Both the position numbers and the translations under genes were made by a program. This document shows, one piece after another, positions 17,203 to 25,947 of a stretch of DNA of 47,900 nucleotides (its first letter is position 1; each line of letters starts with the position of its first letter). This DNA comes from Blastopirellula marina (GTDB lineage: Bacteria; Planctomycetota; Planctomycetia; Pirellulales; Thermoguttaceae). Where the stretch lies: assembly GCA_020721965.1 (NCBI GenBank), contig DYLS01000026.1, forward strand, positions 1-47,900, read 5' to 3'. The notes beneath the pieces were generated by a model. That model saw nothing but the letters and a program-made list of their open reading frames with translations. It ran no database searches and was not told the DNA's origin.

Positions 17203-18549
17203 TCACACGCCATCGGCAAGCACCGGTTCTGGTGCCAGATTCACGCCATCGGGGAGTCTCTCCCGCGCGGCTGGCCAGCCGATCTCGGCCGCGTGGAGCA
17301 CAACGCGGGCGACCTCGGGCGGACAGAAGTATCGAATGGGAAACTCGCCGCCCACACCCCGGGTCACATACATTGCCGTGGGCGGACGATAAAACGCCCC
17401 GGCAGAGTAACGGATACCTGACGCACACGGCGTCAAGATCGGACCCAGCCACGGCATGCAGACCTGCCCGCCGTGCGTATGACCGGCCAAGACCAAGTCC
17501 ACGCCGTGCCGGGCCGCCCACCGGAATTGGTCGGGAGTATGTGCCAACAACAATCGGAAGGGACGCCGAGGATCGCCACGAGCGGCGGCCGCAAAGTCTG
17601 GAACCGCCTTGCCCCACGGCCGCTCGTCTCCCCCGACCAACAGCGTCTCCGCACCGATCTCCAGCACTTCCACCCGCCCCCCGACATCGATCAACCCCGA
17701 TTCGACCAGCCGCTGGCGTATCCACCGCGCATCACAGCGATAGTCGTGGTTGCCAAGGATGAAGTACACGCCGTATCGGGCTTGCAGTCGTCCAAGAATC
17801 TCGCAGGCCGCATCCAAATAATCCGAATTGTCCACAATATCACCTGTGACTACTGCCAAATCGTTACCGTAGCCATTTGCAGCATCAATCACCTCTTCGT
17901 AAAAGGCGTTGGGAATCCGTCCGCTGAAGTGCAGATCGGAAAGGTGGAGCACCGAGAATCCCTCCAGGGAAGGCGGTAATCGCTGTATCTGAAAGCCAAC
18001 GTCGGTAAATTCGCAGCGTGAGGATTCGTTCCCCGGCAAACGCAAAACCCGGCTGTACCGTTGCACCCTAGCCCCGTCCGGCGGTGCGCCGGCGGACTGA
18101 CGGCTCGCTGACCTCGGACCCGGAACGACAGCTCTCCGTAAACCACGCGGATCGGTCGGCGGCTGCAAGGATACCTCGGCACGAAGCCGGTGATAGCAAA
18201 CGACCGCTGGGTGCCCCCTGAGACGCCGGAATATCCGAACCGCCAGGGAATAAGGCAACACCAGCCAGCAGAGGAAAATGTATCCATTGGCAAGCCAGGC
18301 TAGCAGCGTGGAGAATGAAGGCCCGGGACCTGCGGCGCTGGAAAAGGTCCAAAGGGGGAGGTCGCCGCGCAGCACGGCCCAGGTGAAGGCGGAAGGGATC
18401 GCGGCTCCCAGAACCACCAGCCCCGCCGTGGTCTTGCTGCAAAAGCCGTGTGCCAATCCGCAGCCGTGCAAACGATTCCAGAAAATCGCCCAAAGGACGA
18501 CATGCCCCGCCATCGCTAGCAGGGCGCCTAAGAATATCCCGATGTGCAT
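17203..18549 (-). CDS. Membrane-anchored metallophosphoesterase (YkuE/YaeI-like)
   Basis: 448 residues. Three hydrophobic segments lie in the first 110 residues (IFLGALLAMAGHVVLWAIF, AGLVVLGAAIPSAFTWAVL, GYIFLCWLVLPYSLAV). The calcineurin-like core has all metal motifs: DLHFSG (D, H), GDIVDNSDYL (D), GNHDYR (N, H), LLLAHTPDQF (H), GHTHGGQVCMP (H..H). This order is that of the YkuE/YaeI group, thought to act on phospholipid or UDP-sugar headgroups, although I cannot tell the substrate. The start ATG 18549 has only a weak ribosome site. It is a single gene facing away from the long gap 18550-19289. Confidence 0.88.
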   Translation of the reverse strand: MHIGIFLGALLAMAGHVVLWAIFWNRLHGCGLAHGFCSKTTAGLVVLGAAIPSAFTWAVLRGDLPLWTFSSAAGPGPSFSTLLAWLANGYIFLCWLVLPYSLAVRIFRRLRGHPAVVCYHRLRAEVSLQPPTDPRGLRRAVVPGPRSASRQSAGAPPDGARVQRYSRVLRLPGNESSRCEFTDVGFQIQRLPPSLEGFSVLHLSDLHFSGRIPNAFYEEVIDAANGYGNDLAVVTGDIVDNSDYLDAACEILGRLQARYGVYFILGNHDYRCDARWIRQRLVESGLIDVGGRVEVLEIGAETLLVGGDERPWGKAVPDFAAAARGDPRRPFRLLLAHTPDQFRWAARHGVDLVLAGHTHGGQVCMPWLGPILTPCASGIRYSAGAFYRPPTAMYVTRGVGGEFPIRYFCPPEVARVVLHAAEIGWPAARERLPDGVNLAPEPVLADGV

Positions 18550-19289
18550 TCTGTACCCAAATATGGTTTCGTAGACTCAGGGACAACGAAATCTAGCGCT
18601 AGGTCTGGCCGATCCGCCCCCCTCCCCCGCAACACCAAGCCGCGGCCGGACTCGGTTCGTCGGAGCCGACCCGGACCGGTTCCAGCCGCAAATACGCGAA
18701 CGCGCGAAGAGCAGTTCACCGGGGCTAGCGACCGGGGCTTGGGATACCCTTCTCCGCCGTTGCGCCAGCCAGTCCGTTCCGTCAACGCGCCAGCGAGTCC
18801 TTGCTGCTCCCTTGCCGGCAAGTCCCCCTCACCCAGCGCCGCGATCTCTCAATTATTACGACGCCCCTCCCGCGAGGAAAGCGTGGAAAAAGACATCCGA
18901 GGCGTTAAGCCGCGGAAAACGCGGGTATTCCATCGCCTGGTGGAGACCCCGGATCGCATAAGAGCCGCCCATTTGCGTCCGGGGAAATGCACCTCTACCC
19001 AGCGCTTCGCCGGTTTCCAAACCGATTCCTTTTCGTTACCCTTGAAATTTTAGTTCGCAATGGCGGGTGGACATCGGTATCCGCCAATCCTCGGCAGATC
19101 GAGATTTTGGAGGGCAACCGTTTACGGAACATTCGCGGTGTCGCGATTTTTCGAGCACAACGTCTTGTGGCTCCCTCGAGCAATCCGCGGCTACGATCGG
19201 AGCTTTTTTGCCATACGGCTCGTAAAAACATCGCTTTGTTCGCATTGTTCCACCCGTGAACGATTACTTTCACCTTGGAGGCCTCTTGA
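18550..19289. other. Divergent gap with miniature element copy C
   Basis: The first 560 bp are GC-rich with loose short repeats (for example GCCAGTCCGTTCCGTCAACGCG / GCCAGCGAGTCC near 18765-18805) and no gene. Copy C (19114-19267) and a GGAGG site (19277-19281) fill the end. Confidence 0.6.
19114..19267. mobile_element. IS66-like miniature element, copy C (154 bp)
   Basis: Ends GCAACCGTTTACGGAAC and GTTCCACCCG.. to GTGAACGATTAC are inverted. The length is identical to copy A. TTTGGAGG precedes it (19106-19113), and CTTGGAGG follows 6 bp after its right end (19274-19281), a likely target duplication with a small insertion. It ends 22 bp before the ATG of the deoxyhypusine-synthase-like gene, so it forms most of that gene's immediate upstream region, and the GGAGG of the flanking repeat is the gene's ribosome site. 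Confidence 0.75.
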
Positions 19290-20417
19290 ATGAAATGCCC
19301 GCGGCAGCAGCGTCATCCCCAGCACGATGATTTTCTTTCCAGTCGGCGGATTTTTCCTCCGGGATTAACGGGCAAGGAGCCTCTGGCCGACGTGCTGGAC
19401 ACCGTCTTTCTGGCATATAACGCCGCCCGACTGCGGGAGGGCGCCCAACTCTTCGTGCGAAAGATGCTGGAGCCGGAGGTCACCGTGGGGATGTCGTTGG
19501 CAGGGGCCTTGACCCCCGCCGGTTTGGGCGTCTCTTGCGTGGTCCCCTTGATCGAGGCCGGTTTCGTGGACTGGATCGTCTGCACCGGCGCGAACCTTTA
19601 TCACGACCTGCACTTCGCGTTCAATTACCGGCTTGTGGCGGGCGACTTCCGCATCGACGACCGCACCCTGCACGACGTCGGCGTGGTTCGCATTTATGAC
19701 GTGCTCCTGTCCCTTGACGAGTGTTTGATCGAAACCGATCACCGCGTCAAGGAGATGCTGGAGAGGCCGGAGTTCCAGCGGAGCCTGACCACCGCCGAGC
19801 TGCATCACCAGATGGGCAAATACGCGGCCGAGGCCGAGGAAAAGGCGGGGCTGCCCCACGTCTCCATCCTCGCGGCCGCCTATCGCTGCGGCGTGCCGAT
19901 CTACACCAGCTCGCCGGGCGACTCCACCATCGGCATGGTCGCCGCCGAAACTTGGCTCCGCGGCAGCCGACTGCGGTTGGACCCCTTGGCTGACGTCAAT
20001 GAGACGACGGCCATCTATTATTGGTCCAAGCAGGAGCAGCGCAAGTCGGCGGTTTTGATCTTCGGTGGTGGCAGCCCCAAGAATTTCGTGCTTCAAACCG
20101 CCCCGCAGGCCTCTGACATTCTCGGCCTGGATACCCCCGGCCACGATTACTTTCTGCAATTCACGGATGCTCGCCCGGATACCGGCGGTCTCTCCGGCGC
20201 CACCCCACAGGAGGCCGTCAGTTGGGGGAAAGTCGATCCGGAACATGTCCCCGATTCCGTGGTTTGTTATTTAGACTCGACCGTGGCCATGCCTCTTTTG
20301 ACGGCCTACGCCCTGTCGCGGCATCCCATTCGCCCAGCGAGACGCCTGTACGATCGGCGATCCGAAGTGCTGGAGTACCTGCGGCAGGCCTGTGACCGCG
20401 CCAGGTCCGGCGACTGA
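19290..20417 (+). CDS. Deoxyhypusine-synthase-like protein
   Basis: 375 residues, cytoplasmic. In eukaryotes and archaea, deoxyhypusine synthase transfers the aminobutyl group of spermidine to eIF5A/aIF5A via a lysine-enamine intermediate. Bacteria lack that substrate, and their homologues probably make homospermidine or a related polyamine. Family blocks: AGALTPAGLGVSCVVPLIEAG, TGANLYHDLHF, IYTSSPGDSTIGM, GGGSPKNFVLQ with the catalytic-lysine position K264 kept, then FTDARPDTGGLSGATPQEAVSWGK. GGAGG (19277-19281) precedes ATG 19290. No polyamine genes are adjacent. The family is certain; the reaction is inferred. Confidence 0.9.
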   Translation: MKCPRQQRHPQHDDFLSSRRIFPPGLTGKEPLADVLDTVFLAYNAARLREGAQLFVRKMLEPEVTVGMSLAGALTPAGLGVSCVVPLIEAGFVDWIVCTGANLYHDLHFAFNYRLVAGDFRIDDRTLHDVGVVRIYDVLLSLDECLIETDHRVKEMLERPEFQRSLTTAELHHQMGKYAAEAEEKAGLPHVSILAAAYRCGVPIYTSSPGDSTIGMVAAETWLRGSRLRLDPLADVNETTAIYYWSKQEQRKSAVLIFGGGSPKNFVLQTAPQASDILGLDTPGHDYFLQFTDARPDTGGLSGATPQEAVSWGKVDPEHVPDSVVCYLDSTVAMPLLTAYALSRHPIRPARRLYDRRSEVLEYLRQACDRARSGD

Positions 20418-20513
20418 CGCAGAGGCGATTGCATCGCGGTTCTCTGACTGCTGGTGGCGGAGCTTCCGCCCGCGTCACGTCCGGCGGCTGACGGAGAGGC
20501 GACTGCGTCCGCG
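20406..20513. repeat. Two direct repeats of about 34 bp after the deoxyhypusine-synthase-like gene
   Basis: TCCGGCGACTGACGCAGAGG.. (20406-20439) and TCCGGCGGCTGACGGAGAGG.. (20480-20513) match over about 34 bp with a few differences. The first copy contains the stop codon TGA of the upstream gene. Confidence 0.7.
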
Positions 20514-20553
20514 CACGGCCGAGGGCTTTGCCATCGCGTAGAATAATGGCATC

Positions 20554-21870
20554 ATGGACTCCGCTGTCAGCCGCATTCGCGTCCGTCCCACTCGCCAAGG
20601 GCTGTACTACCTAGCCCTGACGATCGGGATTTTTCTGGCGGCCTGTTCGCGGCAAGTCAACATCCTGCTTCTCATCGCAGGCTTCGCCGCCGGACCCTGG
20701 CTGTTCGGTTGGTGGATGGCCTGGAACAATTTGCGGGGGTTGCGGGTGCGGCGACATTTACCCCGCCGCGTGTGTGCCGGCGATCTGCTGGTCGGCTACT
20801 TCGAGATTGCGAATCGGCGCGGGCGGCGTCCCCGCTGGTCCATCCGCATCGAGGACACGGTGCGGATGGTGGCGCCGCAGGATCGCGGCGCCGGTGTGGC
20901 CCCCGCCGCGGTCGTATCTTTAGCGCGCGTGACTTCCGGCCCTCAGCCCCACAGCGAGAGCTTCCAGGGACGTTTGACTGCTCGCGGACGCTACGAGTGG
21001 GGGCCCCTCCGGATCAGCACGCGATTTCCGTTCGGCCTGTTCGAGGCATCCCGCACAATCGAGACTCGCGACTCCCTGGTGGCATATCCTCGCTTGGGCC
21101 GGTTGACCCGCCGCTGGCGAGAGCGTGCCCATCTCGACTACGAGGGCCGGTCCCGACGCGAGATGTGCCACCATCGCATGTCGGGCGACTTCTTTGGACT
21201 TCGGGAATGGCGGTCTGGCGACAATCCCCGCTTCATCCACTGGCGGAGTTCCGCGCGACATCAAGAGCTGCTGGTGAAGGAGTTCGATCAACCTCATAAC
21301 GAAGATGTGACGCTATTGCTGGCCTTGTGGTCCTCGAAATGCCCGACCGTTGAAGATCACCATCGCGTGGAAGAGGCCATCAGCTTCGTCGCCACCGTGC
21401 TGGACGACATCTGCCGCAAAGGCGGGGCGAACACTCGCCTGGTGATATCCGGAGAGGAGACGATCTCCCTGGCCGGCCCCGCATCGCCGGGCCTGCTCGA
21501 CCAGGCACTGGAGAGCCTGGCCGTGGCCGTGCCAACGTGCCAAGATCCCCGGCCGGCGCTGCAAGCGGCCGTGCGGCGGTTGCCTTCCACTCCTGGCGCG
21601 GTGATCTTAGTTACGACTTATCCCGCGGCGACGGCAAACGGGCACGGTGGCAACGGTTGGTCGTCCATCGCCCCTGGCCGATCCGTCCGTGTATTCGACG
21701 TGTCGGCCGGTGGATTGCGGGACTATTTCTACTGTTCCCCCAGCGAAGAGTCTGCTGCCCCGACCCAGGACAGCCCAAGCTCATACCCCGGCTCCGAACC
21801 AAAGCCGGCCCCGCGCGTGACCGGCTCGAATGCCCAGAGAGCAGGCTCCGAACCCCCGAACCGTGCTTGA
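20554..21870 (+). CDS. DUF58 domain membrane protein
   Basis: 438 residues. Two hydrophobic segments (about 18-33 and 36-55) are followed by a beta-rich region and the DUF58 signature LREWRSGDNPRFIHWRSSAR (216-235), then a VWA-like segment (LVKEFDQPHNEDVTLLLALW and later VILVTTYPA). The last 60 residues are Pro/Ser-rich. DUF58 proteins sit with MoxR ATPases and transglutaminase-core proteins in bacterial gene clusters. Here the transglutaminase gene follows 32 bp downstream and no MoxR gene is present in the window. It probably works with that protein in the envelope. Confidence 0.88.
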   Translation: MDSAVSRIRVRPTRQGLYYLALTIGIFLAACSRQVNILLLIAGFAAGPWLFGWWMAWNNLRGLRVRRHLPRRVCAGDLLVGYFEIANRRGRRPRWSIRIEDTVRMVAPQDRGAGVAPAAVVSLARVTSGPQPHSESFQGRLTARGRYEWGPLRISTRFPFGLFEASRTIETRDSLVAYPRLGRLTRRWRERAHLDYEGRSRREMCHHRMSGDFFGLREWRSGDNPRFIHWRSSARHQELLVKEFDQPHNEDVTLLLALWSSKCPTVEDHHRVEEAISFVATVLDDICRKGGANTRLVISGEETISLAGPASPGLLDQALESLAVAVPTCQDPRPALQAAVRRLPSTPGAVILVTTYPAATANGHGGNGWSSIAPGRSVRVFDVSAGGLRDYFYCSPSEESAAPTQDSPSSYPGSEPKPAPRVTGSNAQRAGSEPPNRA

Positions 21871-21902
21871 ATCGCAGGCTTGTTGAGAGGCACCATGAAG
21901 CC

Positions 21903-24458
21903 ATGAACCAGCCGGAGCTTGCCCACGTCGAGCGATTTTTGCAAGCCTGCGTGGCTGCCTTGGCGGCGATTGGCACGACCTTGCTCGGCATGGGGCAGGG
22001 AAACGCGATCTTACCGTCGGCGGCGGCTTTGGTGGCAATCGCCTCGTACGCCTTGACCGATCGCCTGGGCCTGATTCGCTCGCCGCGCTGGATGACGAAT
22101 ATCGCCATGATGGTAGCCCTGTTTTTGGTAGCCGGGGACGTCTTTCAACAACAAGGCACGATGCAAGTGCTGGTGGTGGCGAATTTCCTCGTGTACCTCC
22201 AGATGATCTTGCAATTTCAGAAGAAAGATGCCCGCCTTTATCGCTATCTGCTGGTCATCAGCCTATTCCAGGTGGTTTCGGCGGGGGTGTTCCAACAGAG
22301 CTTCCTCTTCGTGTTCTTGTTGGCCTGTTACCTTGCCCTGGGAATGACGGCGCTGATCCTCCTCGCGATCTTCGACCAGCTTCGGGACGCTTCGCAGGTG
22401 GTATCCCCTGAAGGGGTGGGCCGGAAAGGCCCCGCCGCGTCCCCGCTACCGGCCTGGCAAGGCTTGGAGATCGCCGCATCCGCCTCGCGCCGAAAACTCA
22501 GAGAATTCAACGCTTCGCTTCTGGCACGGCTCGTGCTCCTGGTGGGCGGCACGATCACACTAGCCGTGATTCTGTTCATCAGTGTACCCCGGCTGAGCGG
22601 CGGAGTTTGGCACGGCGCCGGCGGCCACTTGGTCCGCGGCATCGGCTTTTCCAACCAATTGCGGCTGGGCGAGGTCGGCTCCTTGCTGGAGGACAGCTCC
22701 CCGGTGATGCGTGTGCAATTCGAGGACGCTTATAGTGGAAACTCCGTCCCCATCAGCGGGCCCATCTATCTGCGTGGGGGATCGTTCACCCATTATGCCG
22801 ATCGCCGCTGGGTAGATGCGTTCGCGCCCTGGTCACCCGTCCTGATCAACTTGCCAACGTTATCGCCCCAACCGGGTCGGCGATTCATCCGGCAGCGAAT
22901 CACGCTGGAACCGATCGAGTCGCCGCAGTTGTTCGGCGTTTGGCCGTACGGTCCAGCCCGTGATGGGAGCTTCTTGTACGACCCCGTGAACACTCGCCTG
23001 TTCCGCGTCTCTGGCAGCACCGAGCAGCGGACTACTTACAGCCTGCTCACGACGGCCTTTTCCGGTCTGACGATGGCCGATTGGGTGCCAGCCCGGGAAC
23101 CCGTACCCGTCCACGTGTATCTCCAGGTTCCCCAGGATATTTCGCGGGAGGAGTGGTACCGCCAGTTCCGACGCCCGCAAATGCCCTACGAATTTTGGGG
23201 TTCGCCCCCGCAACCGCAGATGCCACCGCCGCCGCCCGGTGGGCGGGACCGCTTGCGGCAGTTGGCCGATGACTGGGCCGCGGAGTTCGCCCAACAGACC
23301 GGCTCGGCACCCAGCGGGGCGACCGGGAGCGACCCGGGCAGCAAGGCCCATCCCCCCGCGAAAGATCACTATCGGCTGGCCCGCTTCTTCGAGCGCAAAC
23401 TGGCGTCCTTCGGCCACTACCGTTATAGCCTCGCTTCGCCGCCGCGCAACCCCGTCCTGGATCCGGTCGTGGACTTTTTGACCGATCACCGCGAGGGCCA
23501 TTGCGAGTACTTCGCCACGGCCCTGGCCCTGCTGTTGCGCTGCCGCGGCGTGCCCACCCGCGTCGTCATCGGTTTCAAGTCCGAGGACTACAATCCCCTC
23601 GGTGATTTTTACCAGGTGCGGCAGCAAGATGCCCACGCCTGGGTCGAGGTCTATCTTTCCCCGGACCAGATTCCGGAGCGGCTTCGCGTCGAGGCCCCCG
23701 AAAGCTGGTTCACCCACGGCATTTGGCTGCGTCTGGACCCGACGCCGCCCGACCGCGACGCGATGTCCGCCGCACGCAATCCCTGGAATCGTCTGACTCA
23801 CACCTTCACTTGGTTAGATTTCGTCTGGCTGCGGTATATCGTTCAGATGGATCGGCCGCGACAGCGCGAGGAGGTCTATCAACCAGCAATGGCCCACTCG
23901 CGGCAGTTGATGCAAGCGATTTGGCGTCGCACCCTCGGCCGAAAGGATGTTTCCGAAGGCCTGCGGGCAATGCGGTCGGCCCTTGCATCCACGGCCGGCC
24001 GCACCGCGATGCTGAGCGCGGCGGCCCTGCTCGTCCCTCTCGCCGTCGGGTGGTGGACCTGGTGGCGCCGCCCCGTTCGCCGTGCGAAACTCCTTCGCCG
24101 GCTGGGGGTCCGCTCCGGCTATTTGATCTCGCCCAAGCGACTGGGGCTGGAGTTCTATCACGAATTCGAGAAGCTCCTGGCCGCGCACGGACGGCATCGT
24201 CCCGCAGGTTGCACCCCGTGGCGATTCATCGAAGAAGCGGCCGAATCGATCACCGCCACGTCCCACCCGCACGGCGCCGATCGGGAACTTCTGGACTTGG
24301 GGCGAAAGATCGTGGAATTGTACTATCGGGGGCGATTTGCGGGCCGGCTCCCCGGTCCGGAAGAAACCGCGTTCGCCCTGGATGCCCTGGAGCGTTGGCA
24401 AACGGCCCTGCGCGGCAGCGGCGAAAGCTCAACTCCACCCACCGCCTGCAACGCTTAG
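21903..24458 (+). CDS. TgpA-type membrane transglutaminase-like protein (DUF3488 + transglutaminase core + DUF4129)
   Basis: 851 residues from ATG 21903, chosen because the upstream frame overlaps the DUF58 gene and GAGAGG (21885-21890) precedes it. The N-terminal third is DUF3488-like, with about six membrane helices (15-230). A large extracytoplasmic part holds the transglutaminase core with the full triad: Cys534 in GHCEYFATALALLLR, His578 in QDAHAWVEVYL, Asp612 in RLDPTPP. Another helix (about 695-720) precedes a DUF4129-like tail (LLDLGRKIVELYYRGRF). Such proteins act as envelope transglutaminases or peptidases. It is likely cotranscribed with the DUF58 gene. Confidence 0.9.
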   Translation: MNQPELAHVERFLQACVAALAAIGTTLLGMGQGNAILPSAAALVAIASYALTDRLGLIRSPRWMTNIAMMVALFLVAGDVFQQQGTMQVLVVANFLVYLQMILQFQKKDARLYRYLLVISLFQVVSAGVFQQSFLFVFLLACYLALGMTALILLAIFDQLRDASQVVSPEGVGRKGPAASPLPAWQGLEIAASASRRKLREFNASLLARLVLLVGGTITLAVILFISVPRLSGGVWHGAGGHLVRGIGFSNQLRLGEVGSLLEDSSPVMRVQFEDAYSGNSVPISGPIYLRGGSFTHYADRRWVDAFAPWSPVLINLPTLSPQPGRRFIRQRITLEPIESPQLFGVWPYGPARDGSFLYDPVNTRLFRVSGSTEQRTTYSLLTTAFSGLTMADWVPAREPVPVHVYLQVPQDISREEWYRQFRRPQMPYEFWGSPPQPQMPPPPPGGRDRLRQLADDWAAEFAQQTGSAPSGATGSDPGSKAHPPAKDHYRLARFFERKLASFGHYRYSLASPPRNPVLDPVVDFLTDHREGHCEYFATALALLLRCRGVPTRVVIGFKSEDYNPLGDFYQVRQQDAHAWVEVYLSPDQIPERLRVEAPESWFTHGIWLRLDPTPPDRDAMSAARNPWNRLTHTFTWLDFVWLRYIVQMDRPRQREEVYQPAMAHSRQLMQAIWRRTLGRKDVSEGLRAMRSALASTAGRTAMLSAAALLVPLAVGWWTWWRRPVRRAKLLRRLGVRSGYLISPKRLGLEFYHEFEKLLAAHGRHRPAGCTPWRFIEEAAESITATSHPHGADRELLDLGRKIVELYYRGRFAGRLPGPEETAFALDALERWQTALRGSGESSTPPTACNA

Positions 24459-24460
24459 TG

Positions 24461-24565
24461 TTACAGCGTAGGACGATTTGCTTACCGCAACTTGTTGGGG
24501 TGATGTGGCATAGCGTCCCACAACATACGCTGGGCACGTCATGCAATCAAGCGGACTTTGCGCGG
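24461..24565 (+). repeat. 3'-flank repeat, copy 3
   Basis: TTACAGCGTAGGACGATTTGC starts within 6 bp of the transglutaminase stop, then GGGGTGATGTGGCATAGCG, CGCTGGGCACGTCATGCAAT, and CAAGCGGACTTTGCGC. Same order as the copy at 38692-38792. Confidence 0.7.
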
Positions 24566-24796
24566 GAGTATTTGTCTCGCGACCGTCCCGATCTGCGACA
24601 GAAGCGGCCGCGACGCAGGGAGAATCTCCGCGTCATGCCCGCATCGGTAGGGCCGCCAGCCCCAATCGTTCAAAAAAGACCGACTCTCCGCCTGCATTTA
24701 CCTGGCTGACCCCGCTTTGATCTTGACGTCCAAGGGAATCAATGGAGCCTGGTCCCCCGCATCCTTCCAATTTCTGTTTTCGTGCCAGCATATCTC

Positions 24797-24825
24797 TTGA
24801 CGCAAGTGCGGGGTTCGCTTACACT
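24797..24825 (+). promoter_or_regulatory. Sigma-70-type promoter of the second DUF1559 gene
   Basis: TTGACG (24797-24802), exactly 17 bp, TACACT (24820-24825). The leader to ATG 24880 would be about 48 nt and includes AGGAGGT. Confidence 0.7.
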
Positions 24826-24879
24826 AGGGCCGAAGGTCGGAGGCTCTCTTTTGTTTACGCGAAAAAGGAGGTTGTGCCC

Positions 24880-25929
24880 ATGTCTTGCTCGCGTCGCACT
24901 CTTTTTCCTTGCAACCGAGGGTTGCGTGGTTTCACCCTGGTGGAGCTTTTGGTGGTCATTGCCATCATCGGCATCTTGATCGCCCTGCTCCTTCCAGCGG
25001 TGCAGGCGGCACGTGAGGCCGCCCGGCGGAGCCAGTGCACCAATAACCTCAAACAATTGGGGCTGGCGTTTCACAATTATCACGATGTGTACAAGGTCTT
25101 TCCGGCCTACCAGTACATGAACACGCCCGCGACGTGGAACTCCTGGCGCGGTCATGGAGCCTTGACGATGATCTTGCCATACATTGAACAGCGTGCGTTG
25201 TACGATCAAGTGGATTTTCGCTTCGAGTGGGATAACAACAACGAATCCGCCATCCCCACGGCCTCCACGCCCACCAATTTTTGGATCTCCCAGCGCAAGA
25301 TCGAGGCATTCCTCTGCCCGAGCGATTCACCCTATCCCGACCGAAACTATGGCGGAAACAATTACATGGTCTCTGGTGGTGCGCGGCGCGGATTTTACAG
25401 CACTGGAGCGGCCGTACCGGCCAGCGGCGTATTCCTGCGACGGGTGGAAACGACCATGGCCGAGATCTTCGATGGTTCCAGCAACGTCATCATGCTCAGT
25501 GAACAAATCAAGGGCGACAATCAAAATGGAGCTTTGACGATCCGCCGCGACTTCACGAACAACCTTTCCCTTACCCAAGATCAATTTCCCCCACCGGATG
25601 CCATCGAGGCCGCCGGCGTGACTTGCGACTCCAACGCCACCTCGTGGCACCAGAGCAACGCTGGGCGTCAGTGGAGCGCGAGCTTTCCTGGGTTTATTGC
25701 GATCAACACCATCGCCCCGCCGAATTGGAAACATATCAGTTGCTGCAACGGTGGCGGATTCGGCTATGCCTGTGATCGCGATGGCATCGTCCCACCGAAA
25801 AGCATGCACCCCGGCGGGGTCAACGTGGCGGTGGCTGACGCCTCCGTGCGATTTCTCTCAGAAACGATCGACCTGGTTACCTTCCAGCGATTGGGTGCCC
25901 GGGCCGACGGTAACCCCGTCACGTGGTGA
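24880..25929 (+). CDS. DUF1559 / H-X9-DG prepilin-like exported protein (second copy)
   Basis: 349 residues. ATG 24880 has AGGAGGT (24866-24872) 7 nt upstream; the frame is open further upstream to 24742, but without a site and across the promoter. The N-terminus [18 protein letters not shown], then [20 protein letters not shown], is shared almost exactly with the protein at 5088-6218. The C-terminus has HPGGVNVAVADASVRFLSETID, in which the D-G of the H-X9-DG signature reads D-A. Central regions of the two proteins differ. It is followed after 18 bp by a small lipoprotein, parallel to the first DUF1559 locus. Envelope protein; precise function unknown. Confidence 0.93.
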   Translation: MSCSRRTLFPCNRGLRGFTLVELLVVIAIIGILIALLLPAVQAAREAARRSQCTNNLKQLGLAFHNYHDVYKVFPAYQYMNTPATWNSWRGHGALTMILPYIEQRALYDQVDFRFEWDNNNESAIPTASTPTNFWISQRKIEAFLCPSDSPYPDRNYGGNNYMVSGGARRGFYSTGAAVPASGVFLRRVETTMAEIFDGSSNVIMLSEQIKGDNQNGALTIRRDFTNNLSLTQDQFPPPDAIEAAGVTCDSNATSWHQSNAGRQWSASFPGFIAINTIAPPNWKHISCCNGGGFGYACDRDGIVPPKSMHPGGVNVAVADASVRFLSETIDLVTFQRLGARADGNPVTW

Positions 25930-25947
25930 GAGGAGGGAATGTTTATC

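Larger units (their letters stand above)
24459..24879. other. Gap with 3'-flank repeat and DUF1559 promoter
   Basis: The 3'-flank repeat copy 3 begins right after the stop codon (24461-24565), and the promoter at 24797-24825 precedes the DUF1559 gene. Between them (24566-24790) nothing is recognised. Confidence 0.65.

Noticed and set aside
21537-21902. N-terminal extension of the transglutaminase protein
   Set aside because: It overlaps the end of the DUF58 gene in another frame and is unlike a protein. ATG 21903 follows the DUF58 stop by 32 bp and begins the first membrane helix region.
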